A program made the position numbers and the translations under genes. Below are positions 1 through 8,127 of a DNA stretch of 64,000 nucleotides, one piece after another. Within the stretch, counting starts at the first letter, position 1; every line of letters begins with the position of its first letter. Below the pieces are notes generated by a model that was not told the origin of the DNA, searched no databases, and saw only the letters and a list, made by a program, of their open reading frames with translations. Origin of the DNA: CBDFHV01 sp965247705 (GTDB lineage Bacteria > Pseudomonadota > Alphaproteobacteria > Rhodospirillales > CAMCUA01); the NCBI GenBank assembly GCA_965247705.1, contig CBDFHV010000084.1, positions 248,001-312,000 on the forward strand. The letters run 5' to 3'.

Positions 1-1223
1 ACCATGCCCACGGCGAAGGCGATGCCGGCCATGGAGACGACGTTGATGGATCGACCCAGCGCCGCCATGGCGACGAACGAGCCGATGACCGACACCGGTA
101 TGGCCAGGGCGACCACGAGGGTGGCGCCAAAGGAGCGCAGGAAGATCATCAGCAGGATCGTCGCCAGGATCCCGCCCACCCAGATGTTCTGGGTCACCAG
201 ATTGATGGCGGAGCGGATGTAGATGGTCTCGTCGTAGACCTGCTCTAACACCAGATCTTCGGCCAGCAGCGGTCCCGCGTTGAGTTCCTCGACCACCTTT
301 TGAACGCCGCCCATGACCGAGATCACGTTGGTGCCCGTGTCGCGAACGGCGTTGAGAACGACCGCCGGCTCACCTTCGTTGCGGATGTAGGTGGTCCGGC
401 GCTTGTAGCCGAACTCGACGGTCGCGATGTCGCCGACGGTAACCCGGGAGATGCGCCCCGTGGCGTCGTCGATGCCCGTGCGCAACGGCACCGCGCGCAC
501 CCTATCGAGGCTGGTCAGTTCGCTTTCCGTGCGGACCACGTACTGGCGTTTGCCCTCGTCCAGGTCGCCGGCCGAGATATTGACGTTGGTGCCGCGCAGG
601 GCCTCGGCGATGCTGGTGATGGTCAGGCCGTAGCGGGCCATCTTCTGCGGTTCGACGATCACCCGCAGCTCGCGCTCGTCGCCCCCATAGACATTGACCA
701 GGGCGATGCCGGTGACCCGCTCCATGCGGTCCTGGATGACGTCCTCCGCATAGTCCTTGTAAGTGTCGATGTGGCGCGGGTTGCCGGGCGTCGTCTTGAG
801 CACGAACCAGGCGACCGGGTTCTCGTCCGTGTCGCGGGTGCGAAGCCGCGGTTCCCTCGCCTCGTCCGGCATGCCGGTGATTTGGCTCAGACGGTTGTTG
901 ACCAGCAGCAGCAGGCGATCGACGCCTTGCTCGATGCCGAACTCCATGATCACCGTGGCTCTGCCCCGGCGCGCCCGGCCTTCCATGCGCTCCAGGCCCT
1001 CAAGGCCCTTCAGCGCCTCCTCCTGGCGGTTGAGGATTTCCCGTTCCACTTCCGCCGGCGCCGCGCCCGACCAGGTCGTCTGCACGATGATCAGGGGTTT
1101 GCGGACGTCCGGCGTCAACTGGATGGGGATGGTGGTGAGGGCCAGCCACCCCATGAGGATGATCATGAGGACGATCGACAACACCGCGGTCGGCCGGTCG
1201 ACGGCCAATCGAATCACGTTCAT
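1..1223 (-). CDS. RND-family efflux permease, N-terminal part (cut by window edge)
   Basis: This is the inner-membrane pump of a tripartite drug/solute efflux system driven by the proton gradient. The visible 407 residues start at an ATG preceded by GAGGA and follow the fusion-protein gene by 24 bp. The N-terminal membrane helix (about residues 10-33) is followed by the periplasmic porter region, including the RxGxATV-like segment and the LNRQEEALKGLEGLERMEG-type porter signature. A second membrane block near residues 340-407 ends in SMAGIAFAVGM, just before the conserved acidic pair of the proton relay expected beyond the edge. RND pumps are usually about 1,050 residues, so about 60 percent lies outside. 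The substrate cannot be told. It is the last visible gene of the operon with the membrane fusion protein. Confidence 0.93.
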   Translation of the reverse strand, partial: MNVIRLAVDRPTAVLSIVLMIILMGWLALTTIPIQLTPDVRKPLIIVQTTWSGAAPAEVEREILNRQEEALKGLEGLERMEGRARRGRATVIMEFGIEQGVDRLLLLVNNRLSQITGMPDEAREPRLRTRDTDENPVAWFVLKTTPGNPRHIDTYKDYAEDVIQDRMERVTGIALVNVYGGDERELRVIVEPQKMARYGLTITSIAEALRGTNVNISAGDLDEGKRQYVVRTESELTSLDRVRAVPLRTGIDDATGRISRVTVGDIATVEFGYKRRTTYIRNEGEPAVVLNAVRDTGTNVISVMGGVQKVVEELNAGPLLAEDLVLEQVYDETIYIRSAINLVTQNIWVGGILATILLMIFLRSFGATLVVALAIPVSVIGSFVAMAALGRSINVVSMAGIAFAVGM

Positions 1224-1247
1224 GTCACACCGTCCTCGGCGGCCGCC

Positions 1248-2456
1248 CTACGACCCCTGGCGGCCGCCCTTGCCCCCGCTCTTGTCTCCGCCCTTGGCGC
1301 TTCCGGGCTTCGCGACTTCCACCTTCTGGTTGGGGCGCAAGCGCTCGTTTCCGCGGACCACCACCGAATCGCCCGGCTTCAACCCGTCCATGACCTCGAA
1401 CCGCCCGTCTACCGCGTCGCCCAAGGTCACCCGCCGCAAAATGGCCTTCCCTTCCTCCACCGCATAGACGACCCGGTCACCGCCGCGAATCAGCACCGCG
1501 TCCTTGTGCACCGTCACCACGTCGCGGGGCGGACCCAAGGGAATGCGCACCGTGACGCTTTGGTTCTTGGCCAGGCGAACGGCCATGCCCGACAGGTCGG
1601 GCGTAAATCGCACGGCCTGGGTCCGGGCGAGCGGATTTTCATCTGGGATGATGGCGCGGACCACCGCAGTGGTCGTGGCGCCGCTTTCAAAGGCTATCGA
1701 AAGGCCGCCGCCGGGCACGATCCCGGCCAAGCGGGTCACCGGGACGTCCGCCTCGACCTCCAGGTTGGTGTCATTGATCATGGAAAAGGCCGAGTCGCCG
1801 ACTTTCAAATAGGCACCGACTTCCGCGTATCGGTGGGTGATCACGCCGGGATAGGGCGCTTTGATCACGGCATAGGCGAGGTTCGTTTTCGCCATATTGT
1901 GATTGGCGCGAGCCGATTGGAGCTTGGCCCGCGCTTCTCCGACGACGCTCGCGGTACGATCCACGTCGCGGCGCTTGTCGTTGTAGCGGGCCTCGGAAAA
2001 GGCGGCCGAGCTACGCAAACTCTCCAACCGAGCCAATTCCTGCTTGGCCAGGGCGAGCTCGGACTCGGCCTTGGCGACGCTGGACCCCTGTTCGGCCACG
2101 TCGGCGGCACGCATGGCGCGGGTCCACTTCAGGGTCGCGGAATCGATGGCGGCAAGGGTGGTTCCCGCCTCGACCCGATCGCCGACCTGAACGTGGATCT
2201 CGGCCACCGGGCCGGCGATGCGGGCGGCGATCACGCCGGCCTGGCGTGGCACCAGGCGGCCAAGCACCGGAATGGTCTGGACGAGCGGTTCTTCCCGCAC
2301 GGCATCGACGACGACGCGGGTAAGCCGTCCATCGCCGCCGCGCCCGCGCTGCTGGGCGTCGGCCGCCGCGAAGGTGCTGGCGGCCAGAATCAGGGAAAGA
2401 ACCAGCACGCGCTGTATGCGCCCGTTCACGACGTTCAATGTGCGCGTCGTTGCCAC
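1248..2456 (-). CDS. RND efflux periplasmic adaptor (membrane fusion protein, HlyD/AcrA type)
   Basis: This adaptor links the RND permease to an outer-membrane channel. It has a signal-peptide-like start (NGRIQRVLVLSLILAAS then AADAQQ), a barrel-sandwich half-motif (GPVAEIHVQVGDRVEAGTTL), a coiled-coil hairpin (about residues 110-175), the second lipoyl half (KAPYPGVITHRYAEVGAYLK) and a C-terminal beta-barrel ending in GNERLRPNQKV. The tail is Gly/Lys/Ser-rich (KGGDKSGGKGG). The start is uncertain. The reading frame runs through the CTAG at 2468-2471 into the IS1380 terminus, where a TTG at 2475-2477 is an artefact of the insertion. GTG at 2456 or GTG at 2429 (directly before the signal peptide) are the likely native starts. 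The insertion sits about 11 bp upstream, so the native leader and promoter link are lost. Confidence 0.92.
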   Translation of the reverse strand: MATTRTLNVVNGRIQRVLVLSLILAASTFAAADAQQRGRGGDGRLTRVVVDAVREEPLVQTIPVLGRLVPRQAGVIAARIAGPVAEIHVQVGDRVEAGTTLAAIDSATLKWTRAMRAADVAEQGSSVAKAESELALAKQELARLESLRSSAAFSEARYNDKRRDVDRTASVVGEARAKLQSARANHNMAKTNLAYAVIKAPYPGVITHRYAEVGAYLKVGDSAFSMINDTNLEVEADVPVTRLAGIVPGGGLSIAFESGATTTAVVRAIIPDENPLARTQAVRFTPDLSGMAVRLAKNQSVTVRIPLGPPRDVVTVHKDAVLIRGGDRVVYAVEEGKAILRRVTLGDAVDGRFEVMDGLKPGDSVVVRGNERLRPNQKVEVAKPGSAKGGDKSGGKGGRQGS

Positions 2457-2471
2457 GATGGCTTCGCCTAG

Positions 2472-2484
2472 CCCCAATTATTCA
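2472..2484. repeat. Left terminal inverted repeat of the IS1380-family element
   Basis: CCCCAATTATTCA, matching the reverse complement of 4055-4067 at 12 of 13 positions. The CTAG target repeat lies immediately outside. Confidence 0.85.
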
Positions 2485-2609
2485 TGACGGCCATCGGATT
2501 TCAGCGGGACGAGCGGTAGCGACCGGGTTGACGGCGATTTTTGAGACGGATTGTCGGAGAGGTTGGAGGTTGTTGTTCGGGGCTCGTCCGGCGGCACCTG
2601 CCGCTTGGT

Positions 2610-3947
2610 TCAGGGCCCTTGGGCGGTGATGCGCCCGGCGATGGCGATCATGGCCGGCTGATAGGGATAGGCCGAAGGCAGGGCGATCCTGAGGCGCGAC
2701 TTGAGCTCCTCGACGCGGACGGCGATTTTGAGAAACGCCCGGCGCAGGGTTTCGAAGGTGGCCGTTCGCCACAGCGATTTCCGAGGCGCCGCTTGGCGAA
2801 GCTGATGCAGCAGCCAGTAGGCGCCGGTATGCAGGAAGAGGCGGAACTGGTTGGCCTCCCAACGGTGGCACGACGTGCGGTCGGACTTGGTGTAGAGCTT
2901 GTGGTCCTTGATCATGTTTTCCATCCGCCCGCGGGCGCAGTAGACCTTCTCGTAGAGCGCCTTGGCGCGGCCGCTCAGGTTGGTGACGACGAAGCGGACG
3001 TCACAGCCCTTGGCGGTAGCTTCCACGCGGGCGATGACCGAGCGTTGCCGTGACCAGCTTTTGGCCTGGTAGCCGGTGTGGAAGAAGCGGCGCACCTTAT
3101 CCTTTCCCTGCCCCGCCCGGCGCACGGCGGCGTCCTCGCACCACGGCTGGCCGATCCTGTTCAGCCGGGCGTTGCCGGAAAGCCCGAAGATGTAGCCGCA
3201 GCCCTGACGTTCGAGGAATTCCATGGCCTCCGGCGTGGCGTAGTGGCCATCGCCCCGCACGGTGATCTCGACCCGTGGCCAGTTGCGGCGGATGCGGCCG
3301 ATGACGTGTCTCAGGATCCGCGCCGCCTCGTCGCCGGAGGGCCGCTTGCCGGGACGCAGCAGTGACATCACCGGCTTGCCGGTGGCCGCCTCGAAGATAT
3401 GGATGGGTTGGAAGCAATAGTCGTCGTAATGGGCGTTGAACAGCGCCAGCTGCTGGCCGCCGTGAACGGCGTCGTCGGTGTCGTCGATATCGAGAACGAT
3501 GCGCGCCGGAACGCGCTTGAAGCTGGCGCAAAACAGATCGATCATCGACAGCCCCATGCGCCCGAGCGCGCGCCATGACGGCGCGTTCTCGAGGCGCGAC
3601 AGGGTCGGTTGGCTCATCAGGTCGTCGCCGCTCTCGGACAAACGGCCACAGGCCAGCTTGAACGCCGGATCGAAACGCAGAACGTCGAGGTCGTCGCAAT
3701 CCTCATACCCGCAGGCAATAGCGAACAGGCGCGCCCGGATCATGTCTACGTAAGCGTGGGTCGTGCTCGCCGGGTCGCGCACGTCGGTGACGCAGGAAGC
3801 GAGCACGTCGGCGATGCCGAGCCGCCTGTCGATCTCGCCCAACAACACCCCGCCGTCCGACGACAGCCGTCCGCCGTCGAAGCGGGCGCAAAGCGGCTTG
3901 CCTCCAACGGGCGACAAACCAGGGAGATAGGGGGTAATCTCGTTCAT
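2610..3947 (-). CDS. IS1380-family transposase
   Basis: A 445-residue DDE-type transposase, a full-length match to the IS1380 family. Recognisable blocks are the N-terminal RFDGGRLSSDGGVLLGEIDR segment, YEDCDDLDVLRFDPAFKL, the SQPTLSRLEN motif, the IVLDIDDTDDAVHGGQQL catalytic block, an RGDGHYATPEAMEFLE block, and RMENMIKDHK near the C-terminus, which carries the catalytic Glu region. The frame is open throughout, so the element may still be able to move. The start ATG at 3947 lies about 120 bp inside the right inverted repeat. Confidence 0.95.
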   Translation of the reverse strand: MNEITPYLPGLSPVGGKPLCARFDGGRLSSDGGVLLGEIDRRLGIADVLASCVTDVRDPASTTHAYVDMIRARLFAIACGYEDCDDLDVLRFDPAFKLACGRLSESGDDLMSQPTLSRLENAPSWRALGRMGLSMIDLFCASFKRVPARIVLDIDDTDDAVHGGQQLALFNAHYDDYCFQPIHIFEAATGKPVMSLLRPGKRPSGDEAARILRHVIGRIRRNWPRVEITVRGDGHYATPEAMEFLERQGCGYIFGLSGNARLNRIGQPWCEDAAVRRAGQGKDKVRRFFHTGYQAKSWSRQRSVIARVEATAKGCDVRFVVTNLSGRAKALYEKVYCARGRMENMIKDHKLYTKSDRTSCHRWEANQFRLFLHTGAYWLLHQLRQAAPRKSLWRTATFETLRRAFLKIAVRVEELKSRLRIALPSAYPYQPAMIAIAGRITAQGP

Positions 3948-4054
3948 GGTGAGCCGTGGGTTGTTCTGTTGCCATGTGATCTTGTCTTGACACCAAAATC
4001 ATACGGCATTTCAACAGGTTAATCTACGCTCACCAGCATTTTCAATCAGCGCCG

Positions 4055-4067
4055 TGAATAATTCGGG
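4055..4067. repeat. Right terminal inverted repeat of the IS1380-family element
   Basis: TGAATAATTCGGG, pairing with 2472-2484 with one mismatch. CTAG follows directly at 4068-4071. Confidence 0.85.
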
Positions 4068-4071
4068 CTAG

Positions 4072-4390
4072 CGGTCTAAGTCTGACAGATGGAACCCATA
4101 CGATCGCGTTTCCCGTTTCCTCGGCAGGAAGGGGCGCGCCGTCGATGCTGTCGCATCGACAAGGGTCCCTGACGCCCCGAGGAAGCGGGAAACGCGACCC
4201 AGAGGGCGGCCGACCGAGCCCCCCGGGGCCACGGGGTGTCCCCGGGATCGATGTCCGGGGGGATTCCCCCTGAGACCCCCCGGCGGCGTTGCGGGACGCT
4301 TGCGATGCGACAGCATCGCCGCGCGTCCCGCGCCTGGCCGGAGGAACTCGGTCGGTCGTCGTATGGGTACCATCTGTCAGACTTAGACCA
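4072..4390. mobile_element. MITE-like non-coding element, 319 bp, with 31-bp terminal inverted repeats
   Basis: The arms at 4073-4103 and 4359-4389 are perfect inverted copies except for one base (A versus T), beginning GGTCTAAGTCTGACAGATGG. CTAG flanks both ends (4068-4071 and 4391-4394). The interior is very GC-rich and foldable: 4103-4122 is largely complementary to 4177-4197 (CGCGTTTCCCG against CGGGAAACGCG), and there is a GTCGATGC/GCATCGAC hairpin near 4141-4160. It has no convincing coding sequence. It fits a miniature inverted-repeat element mobilised in trans. The parent transposase is not in this window. Because CTAG is a palindrome, it could be target duplication or part of the ends. 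Confidence 0.8.
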
Positions 4391-4933
4391 CTAGAAAAGC
4401 GGAACGCCGATGGCGGCCAGCCGTCGATCGACGGCGGCGTCATCGGCGGGGAAGATCGGACCGACCAGCATCACGCCATCGTCGCGTCCGTCGGCGAACG
4501 TGCCCGGCGCGTCCAGTCCCCAGTCGGCGGCCAGATCGATGGTCCAGACTTCCGCCGCTCGGGAAACGGGAACAGGCAGGAACTCGACGAGCGTCCCCTC
4601 GGTGTCATGGACGAAAGGTCCCAGCGATCCGCTGACGGCGACCACGGACAGGGCCGCGGCCATCGCCACGGGCAGGGACACGGCGCGGCGCCAGACGGAC
4701 GGGCGCGGCGTCACCCCCATGGGCCGACCCGGAACCGCGACGGGTTGCCCATCCCCCAGGGCCAGCACCCGCCCCTTCAGCGCCGGTGACGGTGGCGGCG
4801 GGACCAGGCTGTCCAGCATGCGATCCAAGTGGGCCTCGGCGGCGGACTCCGGGCTCGGGGGCCCTTGCAGGTCCCCGAGGTTCCCACGCCGGTCCGGCTC
4901 CTTCCGGCGTTCCACAATTTGCTTTCGGGTCAT
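4391..4933 (-). CDS. Probable anti-sigma factor, single-pass membrane protein
   Basis: A 180-residue protein whose ATG overlaps the sigma-factor stop (ATGA at 4930-4933). It has a charged, Pro-rich cytoplasmic half (MTRKQIVERRKEPDRR), one membrane helix at about residues 86-106 (VSLPVAMAAALSVVAVSG) and a roughly 75-residue periplasmic tail. This layout, and its position directly behind an ECF sigma gene, suggest it holds the sigma factor at the membrane until an envelope signal arrives. There is no clear ZAS zinc motif, so the call rests mostly on context. Its TAG stop lies inside the CTAG at 4391-4394 that abuts the MITE, so the protein is probably not truncated. Confidence 0.7.
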   Translation of the reverse strand: MTRKQIVERRKEPDRRGNLGDLQGPPSPESAAEAHLDRMLDSLVPPPPSPALKGRVLALGDGQPVAVPGRPMGVTPRPSVWRRAVSLPVAMAAALSVVAVSGSLGPFVHDTEGTLVEFLPVPVSRAAEVWTIDLAADWGLDAPGTFADGRDDGVMLVGPIFPADDAAVDRRLAAIGVPLF

Positions 4934-5496
4934 CCGTTGTCCTCCAGCAGTTCCCTGACCACAGGCGCCAGGTAAGTCCGCAGCGAACGGCGGGCCCGGG
5001 ACAGAAGTGACTCCACGGCATCGACGCTTACCGCCAAGATCTTGGCCGCTTCGCCGTTCGACAGGCCGTGGTAGTGTACCAGCGTCAAGGCGATCCGCTG
5101 ACGATCGGGAAGTTTCGCCAGGGCTTCGCCCACGGCGCGGTTTTGTGCCATGCGCCGCACCGTGATCCGCTCCCCATAGCCCTCCGCGGCCACGTCACCC
5201 GCCGATTCCATGCCCTCCGGCCGATACATTCGAAGCCGGTCGATGCACAGATTGGTCGCCACCCGAAATAGCCACGTCCGCAGGCGCGCCGCTCCCGGCT
5301 GCCATTGCGGTGCCTTGCGCATCAGGCGAACGAACGTCTCTTGGGCAACGTCTTCCGCTTCGGCTCCGTCGCCTAGGATGGACCAGGCATAGGCCACCAC
5401 GCCGCGCAGATGCCGGTTGACGAGGGTCGGCCAGGCTTGGGAGTCCCCTGCCGCGACCCGCGCCATCAGCGCGTCGTCCACATCCTTTCTGTCCAT
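4930..5496 (-). CDS. ECF-family RNA polymerase sigma factor
   Basis: A 188-residue sigma-70-family factor with only regions 2 and 4. Region 2 is at about residues 10-95 (ILGDGAEAEDVAQETFVRLM, then TWLFRVATNLCIDRLR). Region 4 is at about residues 120-180, with the helix-turn-helix LSNGEAAKILAVSVDAVESLLSRARR. It directs RNA polymerase to promoters of an extracytoplasmic-stress regulon. It is coupled by a 4-bp overlap to the membrane-anchored candidate anti-sigma factor, and an EF-hand protein lies 52 bp upstream on the same strand. The presumed ancestral targets, the efflux genes, lie downstream beyond two inserted elements. Confidence 0.95.
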   Translation of the reverse strand: MDRKDVDDALMARVAAGDSQAWPTLVNRHLRGVVAYAWSILGDGAEAEDVAQETFVRLMRKAPQWQPGAARLRTWLFRVATNLCIDRLRMYRPEGMESAGDVAAEGYGERITVRRMAQNRAVGEALAKLPDRQRIALTLVHYHGLSNGEAAKILAVSVDAVESLLSRARRSLRTYLAPVVRELLEDNG

Positions 5497-5548
5497 CCGT
5501 CCTCGATCAGCCTCTTCGCATTCGCGCCCGAGGTTGTCGGCCAGACCG

Positions 5549-5995
5549 CTAGCGCCTCCCGCGCCGGTCGCCGCGCGTCGGCACTTCGTCGGCGGTCAGT
5601 GCGCCGTCGACATTTGTATCATAACGCTTGAACCAGCGCGCGGCGGGCGCGTCGATTTCGCCGGGTGAAACGTACTGGTCGCCGTTGCTGTCGAGGAGAT
5701 CGAACAGGGTGGTGGTACCCACCCGTTGAAACCAGGCACCACGGCGCCGGAACTCGTCCACCGACAATCGGCCGTCGCCGTTGACGTCGGCGCCACCGAA
5801 CAGCCGGCCATGTTCGCCCGTAATCTCGTCCATGGTGACCTTGTTGTCGCCGCCCGTGTCGAGAACACCCAACTGGTGACCCAAGGGCTTGCCGCCATCG
5901 GCGGTGGTTCCCTGAGCCGACACCGTTCCCGCGCTCATGGCCGCCGCGGCCACGCCGGCGAGGAGGGTCGAAGCAATCCTGCGAAATACCGTCAT
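5549..5995 (-). CDS. Secreted EF-hand calcium-binding protein
   Basis: A 148-residue protein starting at the ATG at 5993-5995, which leads straight into a signal peptide (TVFRRIASTLLAGVAAAAM, cleavage near VSAQG). An in-frame upstream start would only add a charged leader. Four EF-hand-like loops are visible at about residues 46-57 (DTGGDNKVTMDE), 70-81 (DVNGDGRLSVDE), 102-113 (DSNGDQYVSPGE) and 126-137 (DTNVDGALTADE). It probably binds Ca2+ or another divalent metal in the periplasm. As first gene of the sigma/anti-sigma/efflux set it might be a metal buffer or sensor; that is inference. Confidence 0.85.
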   Translation of the reverse strand: MTVFRRIASTLLAGVAAAAMSAGTVSAQGTTADGGKPLGHQLGVLDTGGDNKVTMDEITGEHGRLFGGADVNGDGRLSVDEFRRRGAWFQRVGTTTLFDLLDSNGDQYVSPGEIDAPAARWFKRYDTNVDGALTADEVPTRGDRRGRR

Positions 5996-6144
5996 GGTCT
6001 CAGCCTTTTTGTGGTCTGTGCAAGGCGAAGGTGGACTTCGCGTGCCTGGTCCATACACGGGTTTTGCGCTCGTTTTCCGTCGCGTTGCGGCGCGTCCCCC
6101 GATACCATAAGACGACTCTTGGCGGACCCTGGGGGACCGATACC

Positions 6145-8127
6145 GTGCGAATCCTCGCCACCCGCGTCTTCAAGGGTCCCAACATATACGCCTGCGTACC
6201 CGTGATCGCCCATAGGCTCGCCCTGGCGCCGGCGGCCGAGGGGGCGCTGGCGAACCTCGGCACCGATATGGCGGATCGCCTGGCCGCGGTGCTGCTCAAC
6301 GTGCCGGCGGCCGACGCCACCCCGCCCAGCGTGGTCGCCGCCGGGTCCGCGCTCCTGCAACGGATGGCGGGCGAGGCGATCGACTTTCACGGCACCGCCC
6401 CCGAGAATACGCCCCACGTCCACCATGTTGCGTTCGCCTATGGGGAACCGGTGTCCGGATTGGCGGCGTCCCAGTTCATGGTCGAGTTGATCCTGCACAT
6501 CCTCCCCGAACGTCTCCGCGATGGCGGTACGACGCCACAGGATTTCGACCCCGCGGCCGCGCGGGACCGACTGATCCTGGCGGCGCGCCATCGTGCCCCC
6601 GACTACTACGTGGCGCCGCTGATTGCCGCGGCCCAGGCCCGCGACATCCCCTGGCGCCGGCCGACGACGGCCAGCCGGATGGTGGAACTTGGGCAGGGCC
6701 GCTTTCGGCGGCGGATTTACGAGACCGCCCTCGACTCGACGGGCCGTATCGCGACCTCGCTGTCCAACTCGAAGCCGGCGACCCTGGACCTCTTGGCGGA
6801 CGTGGGGCTTCCGGTGCCCCGGCAGGCCCGCGTGCGAACCGGCGAAGAGGCGATCCAGGCCGCCACGGACTTGGGGTACCCGGTCGCGGTGAAGCCCGCG
6901 AACGCAAACAAGGGCGTTGGCGTCAGCCTGAGCCTGACCAATGGGGCGGCGGTCGAAACGTCTTTCCGGGAGGCCCGCCGCCACGGGTCGATGGTCCTGG
7001 TGGAAAGCATGATAGCCGGTCTGGATCATCGCCTGCTGGTGGTCGGCGGCCGGTTCGTGGCGGCCACCAACCGACGCCCTGGCGGTGTCGTTGGCGACGG
7101 CAAGTCCAGCGTTCGCGACCTCGTGACGGCAACCAATCATGACCCGCGGCGCGGTCCCCATACGTGGAACCACCTGGGTCTTCTCGAACTGGACGACGAG
7201 GCCTTGAGCCTGTTGCGGGCGCGGGATATGACGCCGGACTCGGTCGTCCCGGCGGGCGAGGAAGTCTTCCTCCGGCGCCTCGCCTTCTTGCCCGAGGGCG
7301 GTGGTGCCCTGGACGTGACCGACCGTATCCATGCCGACAACAAGGCGATGGCGGAACTGGCCGCCCGGGTCGTCGGCCTCGACGTGGCGGGGATCGATTT
7401 CGTGACGCCGGATATTGGGCGGTCGTGGCGGACCGGCGCCGGCGCCATTTGTGAGGTGAACGCCATGCCCAGCTTTCGGCCTCACCTGGCGGCCGATGGG
7501 GATCCGCCCGACGTGGCCGGTCCGATCCTGGACCTTCTGATTCCACCGGGGGTCCCAACTCGCGTGCCCCTGGCCGTTGTCGTCGGCGGCGACCCGCGGC
7601 CCGTGGCCGACGACCTGGAGCGCATGCTCGCCGCTGCCGGCCACGTGGTGGGCCGGGCAAGCCCGCGCGGCGTGACCGTTGGCGGCGCGAGCGTTCGCCC
7701 CGTCCGCGGCCGTTTGGATCCCCTTGAGACGGCCGTGTACCATCCGGACGTGGACGCCGCCGTCTATGAGACGACCGCCGCCGCGCTGGCCCGTGACGGC
7801 CTGTCGGTGGACCGTTGCCGGGTGACGGCGATCCTGGACGCGGGTGACGGTGCGCAGGCTCCCTTGCCCATCGGGCGCGCGGCAATCGGCTTTTTGGTCC
7901 GGGTCACCGAGGGCCCCGTGGTTGTGGCGTCGGATGGGGGCGCGGCTTTGCTTCCAGAGGGGTCGCGAGAAGTGTGGGAGGCCGACAAGGTGGCCGTCGA
8001 AATGGCGGGGCGACATGGTAGCCTGAACGAGGCCGATTCGGCGCTGCGGGTCGCCGCCGTCGTGGCGCGCGGCATGGGCGTGACCGAGGATAAGCTATTC
8101 CGCATCCTGGAGAACCTGGCGCGATGA
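6145..8127 (+). CDS. Cyanophycin-synthetase-like ATP-grasp ligase with degenerate Mur-ligase domain
   Basis: The GTG start at 6145 follows a G-rich stretch and gives 660 residues beginning RILATRVFKGPNIYA, like the CphA N-terminus; an upstream ATG at 6031 adds 38 unrelated residues. Residues 1-160 resemble the CphA N-domain. Residues 205-460 are a well-preserved ATP-grasp (GYPVAVKPANANKGVGV, GLDHRLLVVGGRFVAA, VVGDGKSSVRDLV, NHDPRRGPHT, CEVNAMPSFRPHL). Residues 471-660 align with the CphA Mur-ligase region but are about half its usual size, and the TGTNGKT P-loop is replaced by VVGGDPRPV. CphA uses ATP-grasp for Asp and the Mur domain for Arg addition, so this protein should add one kind of unit only. 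It ends in an ATGA overlap with the next gene. It is not a canonical cphA. Confidence 0.8.
   Translation: MRILATRVFKGPNIYACVPVIAHRLALAPAAEGALANLGTDMADRLAAVLLNVPAADATPPSVVAAGSALLQRMAGEAIDFHGTAPENTPHVHHVAFAYGEPVSGLAASQFMVELILHILPERLRDGGTTPQDFDPAAARDRLILAARHRAPDYYVAPLIAAAQARDIPWRRPTTASRMVELGQGRFRRRIYETALDSTGRIATSLSNSKPATLDLLADVGLPVPRQARVRTGEEAIQAATDLGYPVAVKPANANKGVGVSLSLTNGAAVETSFREARRHGSMVLVESMIAGLDHRLLVVGGRFVAATNRRPGGVVGDGKSSVRDLVTATNHDPRRGPHTWNHLGLLELDDEALSLLRARDMTPDSVVPAGEEVFLRRLAFLPEGGGALDVTDRIHADNKAMAELAARVVGLDVAGIDFVTPDIGRSWRTGAGAICEVNAMPSFRPHLAADGDPPDVAGPILDLLIPPGVPTRVPLAVVVGGDPRPVADDLERMLAAAGHVVGRASPRGVTVGGASVRPVRGRLDPLETAVYHPDVDAAVYETTAAALARDGLSVDRCRVTAILDAGDGAQAPLPIGRAAIGFLVRVTEGPVVVASDGGAALLPEGSREVWEADKVAVEMAGRHGSLNEADSALRVAAVVARGMGVTEDKLFRILENLAR

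Larger units (their letters stand above)
2472..4067 (-). mobile_element. Complete IS1380-family insertion sequence, 1,596 bp
   Basis: The element has 13-bp terminal inverted repeats with one mismatch: CCCCAATTATTCA at 2472-2484, and TGAATAATTCGGG at 4055-4067 (reverse complement CCCGAATTATTCA). It is flanked on both sides by the 4-bp direct repeat CTAG (2468-2471 and 4068-4071), as expected for the family's 4-bp target duplication. It carries one intact transposase gene. The right-hand CTAG is also the left flank of a second, MITE-like element, so the IS probably inserted at that element's edge. The ends were read by eye. Confidence 0.88.

Noticed and set aside
300..2471. 723-codon open frame on the plus strand over the efflux genes
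   Set aside because: It is antisense to two well-supported efflux genes, His/Asp/Arg/Gly-rich and without family motifs: a typical shadow of high-GC coding DNA.
2475..2477. TTG in the IS1380 terminus as start of the membrane fusion protein
   Set aside because: It exists only because of the insertion and has no ribosome-binding site. Native GTG starts at 2456 or 2429 fit the signal peptide better.
4042..4443. Open frames through the MITE-like element
   Set aside because: They run across the inverted repeats into the flanking anti-sigma gene. The coding appearance comes from palindromic GC-rich sequence.
5992..8016. 674-codon open frame on the minus strand opposite the CphA-like gene
   Set aside because: The plus-strand frame has clear ATP-grasp motifs. 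The minus frame is low-complexity Arg/His/Gly and overlaps the EF-hand leader.
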